64,000 bases of DNA from CALKZN01 sp050633585 (GCA_050633585.1 JBOEGT010000032.1:17571-81570); one strand, 5' to 3'. Counted from the first letter of the stretch, positions 43,976-53,377 are shown. Notes: a model not told the origin generated them from the sequence alone. Numbers and translations are program-made.

Positions 43976-44407
43976 CTACGCTTTGACTACCATCACTGAG
44001 CAGGAAGCATGTTCAACAACACGCCCAGCACAAGAGCCTAGAAGCATCACTTCTTTGCTACTTTGCGCATGAGACGGTATAACAATTAAATCGACTTCGA
44101 GTTGATTTGCTTGACTAAGCACCTGCTCAGCTGGAACCCCCTGAGAAATTATAGGGTGAGCCTTAATATCATCAGGAATTGTTTCAGCTGTAAACTTTTT
44201 CAACTCTTTCGCAACTTCTTTCAATGCATGCTTCATCACATTTTCAGGAAAAAAGGTAGCCACAAGCGGCATTCCAAACCCTTGAACGACCGTTAAAACA
44301 TGGAGCTCAGCTCCATGTTTTCTAGCCTCGTAAATGGCGATTTCAACCGTTTTTTCTGTCAGTTCAGTCTCTTGCAAATCAATTGGCATTAAAATTTTCT
44401 TAAACAT
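43976..44407 (-). CDS. UspA-family universal stress protein linked to TRAP transport
   Basis: 143 residues: MFKKILMPIDLQETELTEKTV, the ATP-binding motif region in PSHAQSSKEVMLLGSCAGRVVEHASCSVMVVKA (GxxG...S pattern slightly degenerate), and an all alpha/beta Usp fold. Usp proteins such as TeaD are encoded with TRAP transporters and regulate their activity through ATP binding. Its start overlaps the TRAP permease gene end by 8 bp. Confidence 0.9.
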   Translation of the reverse strand: MFKKILMPIDLQETELTEKTVEIAIYEARKHGAELHVLTVVQGFGMPLVATFFPENVMKHALKEVAKELKKFTAETIPDDIKAHPIISQGVPAEQVLSQANQLEVDLIVIPSHAQSSKEVMLLGSCAGRVVEHASCSVMVVKA

Positions 44408-47003
44408 TGGTTTGTCCTCCTAAGTTAAGACCATTTGTGATACGCCGTCTTTGCAACCAACCTACAAACCCTAACAAGAGGAGTGCCGGTATAAAAACTA
44501 AATGCTTCGGTGGACGTTTATTGTCAACCTGAATATTTTTAATTTCCCAATCAAGGTCAAGGCCAGCATCTTGGGCTGCACTACCAAAAACGACGTTATC
44601 TGCTAAGATCTTTCCATCTTCTTCACGCGTTTCCAAGCCAGCTTTTGATAGCCTATCAAGGCCTGAACCTTCTTCAGTTAATGGAAGCATCACCGTTTTT
44701 TCAATGAACTTACCATCTAGGTTTTCACCAGCCACTAACATTCTCAAGCTATCACCTACCGGTATTGCTTCAACAGTTTGCACTATCTCGCTCGCAGACA
44801 CTTCTGTCCGTGGCTCATACACCATATCCCACCAGAATCCTGGTCTAAATAGCGTAAAAGTAATTAGCAACAATGCCGCAGATTCCCATTTTCTGCTTTT
44901 TGTTAGCCAATAACCTTGTGTCGCGGCAGCAAATAATAACATGGCAATTGTGGCACTCACGATCACGACAAGAAGCTCAAAAATGCTATTAATGCCAATC
45001 AACAGTAATTGCGTGTTGAAAATAAACATAAACGGCAAAATGCCGGTTCTAATGTCATACATAAAACCTTGAATACCGGTTTTAATGGGGTCACTTTTTG
45101 CAATGGCTGCTGCAGCGAATGCTGCCAGCCCAACTGGTGGCGTATCATCTGCCAAAATACCGAAGTAAAAGACAAACATATGCACCGCAATTAACGGAAC
45201 AATTAATCCATTACTCGCACCAAGAGACACCACAACAGGAGCCATCAAACTAGACACAACAATATAATTCGCAGTGGTCGGTAAACCCATGCCCAAAACG
45301 ATACAAATTGCAGCCGTAAAGATAAGCGCTAGTATCAGATTGCCACCTGAAATCAATTCAACGAACTCAATCATGACTTGGCCGATACCCGTTAACGTGA
45401 TTGTGCCCACAACAATACCTGCTGCCGCCGTCGCAACGCCGATGCCAATCATGTTACGTGCACCTGTCACTAAGCCATCAACACAATCAAGCAAGCCCCT
45501 TTTAAACTGATTCGTTGTGTCTGTCTTACGAAAATACGCTTGCAATGGATGTTGACTGATCACAATAAACATCATGAAAAGTGTTGCCCAAAATGCTGAC
45601 AGGCCAGGAGAAAAACGCTCCACAACCAAGCACCACATTAATACAACAATTGGTAGCAAGAAATATAACCCTACTTTCACTGTTGGACCCACTTCGGGTA
45701 ATTCCAAGACGGGTGAATCGGGATCATCCATTTCCAATAATGCAAATTTTGATGAGAACTTAATCAAACCAATATAAGCGGCTAAAACACCAGCTCCTAC
45801 AATATAGATAGCAAATGTCGGAGCAAGGTCTTTAATCCAACCAATTCCGTAATAGACTGCTAAACCAATGGCGCACACGCCCGCAACAATCGCTGCAAAC
45901 ATCATCATTTTTTGCGCTAAAGTGCTGTTAACACGTCTTGGCAAACCTTGCATGTTTGCTTTGAGCGCTTCTAAGTGAACGATATAAAAAAGCGCTATAT
46001 AGGAAATAACTGCAGGCAAAATGGCATGCTTAATCACTTCGATATAGGACACTCCCACATATTCGATCATCAAAAAAGCAGCTGCTCCCATCACCGGTGG
46101 AGTTAACTGACCATTCGTCGAACCAGCCACTTCCACAGCGCCCGCTTTAGTGCCAGGGAAACCCACACGTTTCATTAAAGGAATCGTAAACGTACCCGTT
46201 GTTGCCACATTCGCAATGGAAGAACCTGAAATAAGTCCTGTTGCTGCCGAAGCGACCACAGCTGCTTTTGCTGGCCCACCTTTCATGTGGCCTAGTAAGG
46301 CAAAAGCCATTTTAATGAAATAGTTACCAGCCCCTGCTTTTTCGAGCATGGCTCCAAATAATACAAAGAGAAACACAAAGCTGCTAGAAACGCCTAATGC
46401 GACACCAAACACACCTTCAGTGGTGAGCCATTGATGGGACATCACCTTAGGTAAGCTTTGACCTTTATGCGCTATCACTTCTGGCATGTAAGGTCCGCCA
46501 AAGGTGTAGCCTAAAAAGATGATTGCCACCACCATTAAAGGCGGCCCAAGCGCACGTCGGGTTGCTTCTAGTAATAGCAACATTCCACAAGCACCGACAA
46601 CTAAGTCCATTGTGTTTGGTGCACCAGAACGGCCTGAAAGTTGCTCATAAAAAACAAATAAATAGGCTGCACAAAATGCACCTACTGCGGCAAAAACCCA
46701 ATCAATAATCGGGATGTATTCTCTAGGAGATTTTTTAAATGCGGGATATGCGCTATACGCTAAAAATATAGCAAACGCTAAGTGAATGGCTCTGACTTCG
46801 GTATCATTAAATACGCCAAAACCAGCAATAAATGGGAGAGGTGATGCAACCCAGAGTTGGAACAAGGACCATGCTAAGGCAACACCAAACAGTAATTTAC
46901 TAGCAGCTCCCGCTGGATTACGTGCGCCACTGTCTGTTTGGGCTACCATCTCTTGTAGCTCTTGATCGCTAATTGCTCCCTCAGTAGTTTCTTCTTTATT
47001 CAT
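44400..47003 (-). CDS. TAXI-type TRAP transporter fused permease (DctQM) with DUF3394 tail
   Basis: 867 residues. The first third has four helices of the small DctQ-like part; the middle is the large DctM domain (IFLAYSAYPAF, ATGLISGSSIANVATTGTFTIPLMK, MGLPTTANYIVVSSLMAP, ADDTPPVGLAAFAAA). The last about 130 residues, with PRTEVSASEIVQTVEAI and GLDLDWEIKNIQV, form the DUF3394 domain seen in TAXI permeases, ending in a further helix. It imports an organic anion, using a sodium or proton gradient and the TAXI binding protein encoded next. The substrate is unknown. Confidence 0.94.
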   Translation of the reverse strand: MNKEETTEGAISDQELQEMVAQTDSGARNPAGAASKLLFGVALAWSLFQLWVASPLPFIAGFGVFNDTEVRAIHLAFAIFLAYSAYPAFKKSPREYIPIIDWVFAAVGAFCAAYLFVFYEQLSGRSGAPNTMDLVVGACGMLLLLEATRRALGPPLMVVAIIFLGYTFGGPYMPEVIAHKGQSLPKVMSHQWLTTEGVFGVALGVSSSFVFLFVLFGAMLEKAGAGNYFIKMAFALLGHMKGGPAKAAVVASAATGLISGSSIANVATTGTFTIPLMKRVGFPGTKAGAVEVAGSTNGQLTPPVMGAAAFLMIEYVGVSYIEVIKHAILPAVISYIALFYIVHLEALKANMQGLPRRVNSTLAQKMMMFAAIVAGVCAIGLAVYYGIGWIKDLAPTFAIYIVGAGVLAAYIGLIKFSSKFALLEMDDPDSPVLELPEVGPTVKVGLYFLLPIVVLMWCLVVERFSPGLSAFWATLFMMFIVISQHPLQAYFRKTDTTNQFKRGLLDCVDGLVTGARNMIGIGVATAAAGIVVGTITLTGIGQVMIEFVELISGGNLILALIFTAAICIVLGMGLPTTANYIVVSSLMAPVVVSLGASNGLIVPLIAVHMFVFYFGILADDTPPVGLAAFAAAAIAKSDPIKTGIQGFMYDIRTGILPFMFIFNTQLLLIGINSIFELLVVIVSATIAMLLFAAATQGYWLTKSRKWESAALLLITFTLFRPGFWWDMVYEPRTEVSASEIVQTVEAIPVGDSLRMLVAGENLDGKFIEKTVMLPLTEEGSGLDRLSKAGLETREEDGKILADNVVFGSAAQDAGLDLDWEIKNIQVDNKRPPKHLVFIPALLLLGFVGWLQRRRITNGLNLGGQTNV

Positions 47004-47082
47004 TATTTTCTCCTAGAAAGGAACTTATGTAATGTTTTAAATCCTTTAAATCCTTACATAGAAATTCTCAAATTCATATGGC

Positions 47083-47105
47083 TTGATAATGACTTTGATT
47101 ATCAA
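47083..47105. promoter_or_regulatory. Inverted repeat between TRAP binding protein and permease genes
   Basis: TTGATAAT (47083-47090), 7 bp, ATTATCAA (47098-47105). Perfect 8-bp arms; on the plus strand a T-run follows. It could be an operator or a secondary structure setting permease level. Confidence 0.4.
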
Positions 47106-47130
47106 TTTTTTTATTTATAAAACGCAGAAA

Positions 47131-47158
47131 CGGGTGACTCTATAACTAGAGTCACCCG
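47131..47158 (-). terminator. Strong stem-loop after TAXI binding protein gene
   Basis: A perfect 12-bp inverted repeat (CGGGTGACTCTA and TAGAGTCACCCG) with a 4-nt loop, about 28 bp past the binding-protein stop codon. It probably stabilises or partly terminates the transcript before the permease gene, giving more binding protein. Confidence 0.75.
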
Positions 47159-47185
47159 CCCTTCTGTCAGTACATCAATGATGCA

Positions 47186-48160
47186 TTAAAGATTTGCTTC
47201 TTTATAGTAGCGTTGTGCGCCAGCGTGAAGTGGTGCAGAAAGGCCATCTTTAACCATTTCTTCTTTCTTCAAGTTGTTGAATGCTGGGTGCAATTTCTTG
47301 AAACTATCAAAGTTTTCAAATACCGCTTTAACGACTTGATAAACCGTTTCTTCAGGCGTATTTGTTGATGAAACAAATGTCGCACCTACACCAAACGTTT
47401 TAACGTCTTTGTCGTTACCACGATACATGCCACCAGGAATAGTTGCTGTACGGTAGTAATCATTGTCAGCCACTAACTTATCAACTGCTGCGCCATCAAC
47501 CGTGACTAACACTGTGTCACATGTTGTTGTCGCTTCTTTGATTGAACCTGATGGGTGACCAACAGTGAACACCATCGCGTCAATTTTGTTGTCGCATAAT
47601 GCTTTTGATTGTTCAGCAGACTTTAACTCTGATGCCAAAGAAAAGTCAGATTTAGTCCAACCTAGTGCATCCATTAAGACTTCCATGGTTCCACGTTGAC
47701 CAGAACCTGGGTTACCAATATTAACGCGCTTACCTTTAAGATCTTGGAAGTTTTTAATGCCTGAGTCTGCACGAGCTACCACAGTAAATGGCTCTGGGTG
47801 TACAGAGAAAACAGCGCGAAGCTCTTTATTTGCGCCACCTTCTTTAAATTTGCTTGTACCATTGTACGCATGGAACTGCCAATCAGACTGAGCAACACCC
47901 ATGTCTAATTCACCAGCACGGATTGTGTTCAAGTTGTAAACTGATCCACCTGTGGATTCAACAGAACAACGAATGCCATGATTTTTACGATCTTTATTGA
48001 CCAAACGGCAAATTGATCCACCAGTAGGATAATAAACACCTGTGACACCACCAGTACCAATCGTAATGAAAGAACCTTCAGCAGCCGTCGCAGTTGAAGC
48101 ACCACCAAACGTCATGCCTAAAAGCACTGCCGCAACTGTAGTTTTGGTTTTTGTAAACAT
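47186..48160 (-). CDS. TAXI-family TRAP substrate-binding protein
   Basis: 324 residues with a signal peptide ending near STATA|AEGSF. TAXI hallmarks: ITIGTGGVTGVYYPTGGSICRLV, STGGSVYNLNTIRAGELDMGVAQSDW, VHPEPFTVVARADSGIKNFQDLKGKRVNIG and PGSGQRGTMEVLMDALGW. It captures a carboxylate-like ligand for the following fused permease. It is a separate cistron about 160 bp after the CoA-pathway operon in the same direction. Confidence 0.94.
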   Translation of the reverse strand: MFTKTKTTVAAVLLGMTFGGASTATAAEGSFITIGTGGVTGVYYPTGGSICRLVNKDRKNHGIRCSVESTGGSVYNLNTIRAGELDMGVAQSDWQFHAYNGTSKFKEGGANKELRAVFSVHPEPFTVVARADSGIKNFQDLKGKRVNIGNPGSGQRGTMEVLMDALGWTKSDFSLASELKSAEQSKALCDNKIDAMVFTVGHPSGSIKEATTTCDTVLVTVDGAAVDKLVADNDYYRTATIPGGMYRGNDKDVKTFGVGATFVSSTNTPEETVYQVVKAVFENFDSFKKLHPAFNNLKKEEMVKDGLSAPLHAGAQRYYKEANL

Positions 48161-48289
48161 TGTAATATCTCTCCAAATAGTTATTTATTTTTATGGTTTT
48201 GATTATGGTTACCCATAGTTATTAGTATCTAATTCATACGGATTAACGACAGTATATCGAGTACTAGAACACAATATACGTTTTGTGCC

Positions 48290-48304
48290 AGGAATTTAAT
48301 TCCT
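48290..48304. promoter_or_regulatory. Short palindrome between CoA operon and TAXI gene
   Basis: AGGAATTTAATTCCT, 7-bp arms with a single central base, in the 160-bp gap before the TAXI binding-protein gene. A possible operator or transcript end; weak evidence. Confidence 0.3.
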
Positions 48305-48320
48305 AGCCTCAAGGAAATAT

Positions 48321-49145
48321 TCATACCCCCTTGAATTCTGGTTTTCGTTTTTCAATAAATGCATTAACCGCTTCAAGGTGATCTTCTGTATTGTGACACA
48401 CACCTTGATAGTAACCACATTGATCGAGAAACGCTGGAAACTGCTCTTGTTCAGCATTTTCTGCAAGCTTCATGAGCTTTTTTGCAAACCTCAGGGCTTG
48501 AGGAGGCTTTGCAGAAAACTGCTGTGCTAGCGTTATCGCATGTGCCATGAGAGCTTCAGCCTCGACTACCTCTAAAACAATACCTAATTTTTCGGCCTCT
48601 TCAGCACCAAACACTCTACCGCTAAAGGTAAGCTCTGCCGCACGTTGATAACCCACTATTCGCTGCAAGAACCAAGCACCGCCATCTCCAGGAATAATAC
48701 CCAGGTTAACAAATGTTTCCCCCATTGTGGCATCTTTTGCGGCTACACGCATATCACACATACATGCCAGATCAAAACCGGCACCTATCGCAGGCCCATT
48801 AATAGCCGCAATTACAGGTACTTGGAGGCTATCTATGGCTAAAGGAATTCTCTGAATACCTTGTCGATAGTTCTGCTGAACCGTTTCAACATCCCCGCCA
48901 AAAGTCCCTTTTCGATCTCGCATATCTTTAATATTTCCGCCTGCGGAAAAGGCTTTCCCAGCACCCGTAATGATCAATACTGACACCTCAGCAGAATCAT
49001 TAATCCACTGGACTGTTTTTTCTATATCATCAACTAAGGCTGTCCCAGTCAGGATATTGCGCACATCATCACGATTCAGCGTCAATATAGCGACGCGATT
49101 TTCGAGCCTTAACTTAGCATCAATTAGCGTTGGTATGTCACTCAT
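48321..49145 (-). CDS. Crotonase-superfamily enzyme lacking canonical catalytic glutamates
   Basis: The start at 49145 overlaps the previous stop codon (ATGA). The 274 residues have the crotonase fold: LTLNRDDVRNILTG, the oxyanion site AFSAGGNIKDM, and NGPAIGAGFDLACMCDMRVA. Where enoyl-CoA hydratase has Glu144 this protein has Asp125 (GAGFDLA); where it has Glu164 this has Phe145 (GETFVNLG). A new Asp154 lies in PGDGG. It may therefore catalyse an isomerase, lyase, hydrolase or other crotonase reaction rather than simple hydration. The neighbouring gene at 51407 encodes a normal hydratase. Confidence 0.88.
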   Translation of the reverse strand: MSDIPTLIDAKLRLENRVAILTLNRDDVRNILTGTALVDDIEKTVQWINDSAEVSVLIITGAGKAFSAGGNIKDMRDRKGTFGGDVETVQQNYRQGIQRIPLAIDSLQVPVIAAINGPAIGAGFDLACMCDMRVAAKDATMGETFVNLGIIPGDGGAWFLQRIVGYQRAAELTFSGRVFGAEEAEKLGIVLEVVEAEALMAHAITLAQQFSAKPPQALRFAKKLMKLAENAEQEQFPAFLDQCGYYQGVCHNTEDHLEAVNAFIEKRKPEFKGV

Positions 49146-51385
49146 GCGTAATTCTCCTTTCGTGTCATCTGTTGTAATGGCATAACTTTTGATGAACAAC
49201 CCTGATCAACTTGCTTAAGAATGATGCGCGCATCTAGCACGCAGTAATCTTCTTCTCGGGCCAATACAGGGTTAAGGTCTAACTCTTCAATCTCTGGATG
49301 ATGAATACACAATGACGAAACTGAGACCATCAATTGCTCTAACGCATTGAGGTTTACGCCAGGCCGCCCTCTCACGCCCGTTAGAATTTTACTACCCGCA
49401 ATCTCAGACAACATTTCACGAGCATCAACAGGGGTAATGGGCAACGAACGAAAAACCACATCTTTGAGTACTTCCACAAAAATTCCACCCAAACCAAACA
49501 TCATTACTGGCCCATATTGCTTGTCATTGGTCACTCCAATAATAACTTCGACACCAGAACCTGAGGCCATTGGTGTTATCAAAACTCCATGAATATCCGC
49601 ATTAGCATCATACTGTTTAGCATTGCTTAGTATCTGATGATAGCTCGTTTCTAATGCTGAGTTTTTCACATTTAAAGATACTCCTCCAGCATCGGTTTTA
49701 TGCAAAATATCTTTTGAAACAATTTTCATTACCCAACGTTGCTTCGCGATGTTTTCATCTGACAATGCATCATTTTCCAGCTGTTTAATAAATGTGCTTA
49801 GCTCCGTATGATTACGGACAATATATGGCTCGACTATATCTGCTTCATACTCTTTCAAAGCTTCTAGCGCTTCATATTCGTACAAGCAATTTCTTTGATC
49901 AAGCAAGGCATGGCTAATCAATGTATTCGTTTGGTTAGAATACGTAGCTACCGCTGGAGTTGATGACTGCTTTCTCAATCTATGTTGCGCTTCGCTATAA
50001 TTCACAACACTTGCCAGACATCTCGAAGCGGTATCAATTGATTCAAACACGGGCACTCCAAAACTCCTCAAATTCACTAATGGTTCAGTTTCCATAGGCT
50101 GATAGAGACTCTGCAATAAGATAGGTTTACCTGTTTTTTCAATCAACACGGGAAACTCTTGAGCGCAAAGCAGCTCTAACTCTAACAGAGACTCATTAAA
50201 TCTCAATGCATAACCACCGAATAAGCCCACCACCAGCAACGCGTCTATATTTGGATCCCTTAGCAGCAAGTCGGCACATTGAATAAAAACAAACGGATCA
50301 TTATCTGTGCCTCCCGCCACATCAACAGGGTTACTAACCGCAGCACCTTCCGGCAAAATTTCCTGCAAAGCTTTCTGCGTTTCTTCTGATAAATTCGGTA
50401 TTTGCAAACCGGCAACATCCAAGCTATCCGCAGCAATGGCAGCATGCCCACCACCATCCGCCAACACCGCAACATTTTTACTTTTCAACGGCAATAATGG
50501 TGACACTAAGGAGAGCGTTTCTGCCGTTGGTAAAATTTCATCGGCACGCTCAACCAAGGTAATACCTGCTTGGCGCATGACGTCTTTCGCCATAGCATAA
50601 CTACCTGCCAACGCACCCGTGTGTGATTGGGCAGTTTTTTGGCCAATTTCTGTTCGACCTGATTTATAGATAACGATAGGCTTTTCAGAGCAGACTTGAG
50701 CAGCCGATTTCAAAAAATCACGACCACTCTTCAACCCCTCTATATAACCAACAACAACCTGAGTGGCTTTATCGCGATGAAAGTATTCTAAGTATTCATG
50801 GAATTGAATATCTGCTTCATTACCCACACCGATATACGTAGAAAAACCGATATGTGCATTCTGTGTTCCTTCTGTCACCAATGACAAGGCCATATTACCA
50901 GACTGTGAAAGCAAACCGATAGAGCCAGAGTGAAGATCACGATAACCGACTAAATTTGCACCGCAGTGTGCATTAAAAATGCCCGACGTATTGGGGCCGA
51001 TAATACGAATACCGGTCTCTTTAGCCGCTGCTAGCATTCTGTTTTCAAGCGCGGTTCCAGCATCACCTATCTCAGAAAAACCTGTTGCTAAAACAACCGC
51101 TCCCTTAATACCTATTTGACCACAATCTCGGATAATATCTGGCAATGTATGCGCAGGCGTACAAATCAGTGCCAAATCTGGGATTTTCGGCAAATCACCA
51201 ACCGAAGAAAAACATGCGAGTCCTAAAATTTCAGCTTCACGGGGATGAATAGGATATATATCGCCTTGGTAGGCGTTTTCTTGTAGGTAACGAATAGCCA
51301 AATTACCTCGTTTTGCTGCATCACGAGAAGCGCCAACAATCGCAATTGATTGCGGTGCTAAAATGGTTTGTAATGAATCGCTCAT
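49142..51385 (-). CDS. ADP-forming acyl-CoA synthetase (acetate-CoA ligase family)
   Basis: 747 residues in one chain: a CoA-binding domain (IAIVGASRDAAKRGNLAIRYL), a central succinyl-CoA synthetase-like part with the conserved phospho-His motif TAQSHTGALAGS, and a C-terminal ATP-grasp domain (KIVSKDILHKTDAGGVSLNV, GVEVIIGVTNDKQYGPVMMFGLGGIFVEV, DLNPVL). It activates a carboxylic acid to its CoA ester with ADP formation. SYK-6 FerA, a feruloyl-CoA synthetase, is from memory of this superfamily; the substrate here is unknown. The gene lies between two crotonase genes. Confidence 0.92.
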   Translation of the reverse strand: MSDSLQTILAPQSIAIVGASRDAAKRGNLAIRYLQENAYQGDIYPIHPREAEILGLACFSSVGDLPKIPDLALICTPAHTLPDIIRDCGQIGIKGAVVLATGFSEIGDAGTALENRMLAAAKETGIRIIGPNTSGIFNAHCGANLVGYRDLHSGSIGLLSQSGNMALSLVTEGTQNAHIGFSTYIGVGNEADIQFHEYLEYFHRDKATQVVVGYIEGLKSGRDFLKSAAQVCSEKPIVIYKSGRTEIGQKTAQSHTGALAGSYAMAKDVMRQAGITLVERADEILPTAETLSLVSPLLPLKSKNVAVLADGGGHAAIAADSLDVAGLQIPNLSEETQKALQEILPEGAAVSNPVDVAGGTDNDPFVFIQCADLLLRDPNIDALLVVGLFGGYALRFNESLLELELLCAQEFPVLIEKTGKPILLQSLYQPMETEPLVNLRSFGVPVFESIDTASRCLASVVNYSEAQHRLRKQSSTPAVATYSNQTNTLISHALLDQRNCLYEYEALEALKEYEADIVEPYIVRNHTELSTFIKQLENDALSDENIAKQRWVMKIVSKDILHKTDAGGVSLNVKNSALETSYHQILSNAKQYDANADIHGVLITPMASGSGVEVIIGVTNDKQYGPVMMFGLGGIFVEVLKDVVFRSLPITPVDAREMLSEIAGSKILTGVRGRPGVNLNALEQLMVSVSSLCIHHPEIEELDLNPVLAREEDYCVLDARIILKQVDQGCSSKVMPLQQMTRKENYA

Positions 51386-51406
51386 AATTTTTTTTGAGGG
51401 TTACTC

Positions 51407-52192
51407 TCAGTCTCCAAATATAGGTTTACGTTTCTCTTTAAATGCATCGACACCCTCTTGCCAATCAGCTGTCGTTGCACAAAATGTCATCCCTTCCAGC
51501 TCATAGCGTAAAGCGGTTTCATAATCACGATCGCTAGAGCCATTTAGCTGTTCTTTTGCCAATGCCATTGACGTTGGAGCGCCTTGCGCTAGTCGTTGGC
51601 AAAAATTTTCAACTTCGTTATTAAAGTTCTCATCTGGAAAACTCCGATTAGCTAGACCAATCCGCGCCGCTTCTTGTCCATTAATTTTTTCACCAAAAAA
51701 CACAAGCTCCCTAGCCTTAGCCAAACCAATCAATCGAGGCAACGTATGCGTAACCCCTCCTCCTAAAAATGTTCCGATCGAAATTTCTGGAAAACCGATT
51801 TGCGCGGAATCTTTCATCAAAATGAAATCTGCTGAAATAGCGATTTCAGCGCCAGCACCCAGCGCGTAGCCATTTACAGCCGCTACCACCGGTTTAGAGA
51901 TTTTTTGTATCGCCAAACAGAGTTGTTGTTCACCCTCTAAATATTGGCGTCGCTGAAAAGCGGTTCGATTTTTCCCTGCATGCTCTTTCATATCTGCACC
52001 CACACAAAACGCACGTCCTTCGCCCGTAATCAGTACAACTCTTATTTCCTTATCACCTTCAATATCCAGAATAAGCTGCTTGAGTTCAGCATAAAGAGCT
52101 TCAGTGACCGCATTCAAGCGATCAGGTCGGTTAAGACGAACTTGGGCAATACCCGCCTGCTTTGAAAATAAAATGTTTTCGTAAGTAGCCAT
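51407..52192 (-). CDS. Enoyl-CoA hydratase/isomerase family protein, canonical active site
   Basis: 261 residues with LNRPDRLNAVT, the oxyanion loop AFCVGADMKEH, and both catalytic glutamates of crotonase (Glu116 in GAGAEIA and Glu136 in GFPEISIG), the pattern of true hydratases. The C-terminal EGVDAFKEKRKPIF is typical. It probably hydrates an unsaturated acyl-CoA produced by the adjacent synthetase. It follows the RpiR regulator with touching ends and precedes the synthetase by 21 bp. Confidence 0.93.
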   Translation of the reverse strand: MATYENILFSKQAGIAQVRLNRPDRLNAVTEALYAELKQLILDIEGDKEIRVVLITGEGRAFCVGADMKEHAGKNRTAFQRRQYLEGEQQLCLAIQKISKPVVAAVNGYALGAGAEIAISADFILMKDSAQIGFPEISIGTFLGGGVTHTLPRLIGLAKARELVFFGEKINGQEAARIGLANRSFPDENFNNEVENFCQRLAQGAPTSMALAKEQLNGSSDRDYETALRYELEGMTFCATTADWQEGVDAFKEKRKPIFGD

Positions 52193-53136
52193 TATAGGTC
52201 TATCTCCATCTCACTAATGAGTTGTTCGTAATGCCGTAAAGACTCTAATGCAGAGTCGCCTAACTTCTGAGCGAGTAACGACAGCAACACTTCAATAAGC
52301 ACTAATGACGAACCCATATTATTGCTAAAGAAAGTACCCGTAGTTGGCGCGATAAACGTATGATTCGCACATTCAGCCAACGGTGATGAATGTGTATCCG
52401 TAATCGCAACCACCGTAATCCCTTGTTTTCTCGCGAGCCTTGCCGCAGTCACCGTATTTCTTGTATAAGGCTTACTACCAATAGCAAATAATAAATCTCC
52501 TTGTGTCAACTGGGAAATTCCATGCACAATTCCATGCTCTGCAATACTTAAGATAGATACATTTTTCCTAATCAAACCCAAACCATAAGATAGATAATCA
52601 GCAATGGGGTATGACTGTCGCAAACCATGAGTTCGCACTCTTTTCGCTTGGTGAATCGCCTCGACAGCCGCATCCAATGTAGCGGCATTTAAATTACTCA
52701 GCATCGTCGCAATGTTAATATTTTCATCATTAGCTATTTTTGCCGCTAAATCTATACCTTCATGGCCAGACTCTCCTTTAAACAAGTCATCTGCACGCTT
52801 ACTGTAAAACGAGTCGCTCTTGGCGGTGTAATCTCTAAAGATATTTTGGAACTCTGAAAAACCTGAAAATCCCAATGCTTTTGCAAGGCGCGTTAACGTA
52901 GACGGATTAACATTAAAGGTTTTAGCAAGGTGGGAGATGGAATATAGCGCTGCATTGTTAGGGTTATCGATCATGCCAGATAACACCAATAACGCTCTTG
53001 AACCTAGTTTCAAACGTGAATTGCTCGATTTAATATCAATCAATAAAGTCGCCAACCCTTCTAAAGACGTTGGAGGCTCGGGCAATACCGAAAGAACCTG
53101 ATTGCCTTTTTCAATCTCACTGTGTTGCTTAACCAC
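52192..53136 (-). CDS. MurR/RpiR-family transcriptional regulator
   Basis: 314 residues: an N-terminal RpiR helix-turn-helix domain (YSISHLAKTFNVNPSTLTRLAKALGFSGFSEFQNIF) and a SIS sugar-isomerase-like sensor domain (GLIRKNVSILSIAEHGIVHGISQLTQGDLLFAIGSKPYTRNTVTAA). RpiR proteins often sense phosphosugars, but acyl-CoA or other ligands occur. As the first gene of the operon it likely controls the hydratase, synthetase, crotonase and perhaps the TAXI importer genes. Confidence 0.92.
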   Translation of the reverse strand: MVKQHSEIEKGNQVLSVLPEPPTSLEGLATLLIDIKSSNSRLKLGSRALLVLSGMIDNPNNAALYSISHLAKTFNVNPSTLTRLAKALGFSGFSEFQNIFRDYTAKSDSFYSKRADDLFKGESGHEGIDLAAKIANDENINIATMLSNLNAATLDAAVEAIHQAKRVRTHGLRQSYPIADYLSYGLGLIRKNVSILSIAEHGIVHGISQLTQGDLLFAIGSKPYTRNTVTAARLARKQGITVVAITDTHSSPLAECANHTFIAPTTGTFFSNNMGSSLVLIEVLLSLLAQKLGDSALESLRHYEQLISEMEIDL

Positions 53137-53179
53137 TTAGAATTACCTATCGTTTATACTTAATTTACATATGATTTTA

Positions 53180-53221
53180 TGCATTTTAATTTTAAATGCA
53201 ATAAATATTTGCATTTAATAA
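53180..53221 (-). promoter_or_regulatory. RpiR operator-like inverted repeats
   Basis: TGCATTT, 7 bp, AAATGCA at 53180-53200 (perfect 7-bp arms), followed by another TTTGCATTTAA half-site. They lie 45-85 bp upstream of the regulator start at 53136, in an AT-rich promoter region; autoregulation is plausible. Confidence 0.55.
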
Positions 53222-53294
53222 AGTTTATGCAAAAAACCTCAGATATAAAACTGACAACGTTCAGATAAGTGAGCTGTTAAATACATCTTTACAA

Positions 53295-53326
53295 CAAAAA
53301 GGCCCTATATATTACATATAGAGCCT
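53295..53326 (-). terminator. Rho-independent terminator of the RND efflux operon
   Basis: On the minus strand AGGCTCTATAT, loop of 5 nt, ATATAGGGCCT (11-bp stem with one wobble) followed by five T residues. It is about 52 bp past the pump stop codon. Confidence 0.85.
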
Positions 53327-53377
53327 CGCGTTGAATCATTGGCATGAGCCAATTAAAAATTAATCCCCTGCATTACA

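Noticed and set aside
47083..47105. TTGATAAT-N7-ATTATCAA as a Fur box
   Set aside because: Half-site content is superficially similar, but the 7-bp centre breaks the Fur pattern and the neighbouring genes are not iron genes.
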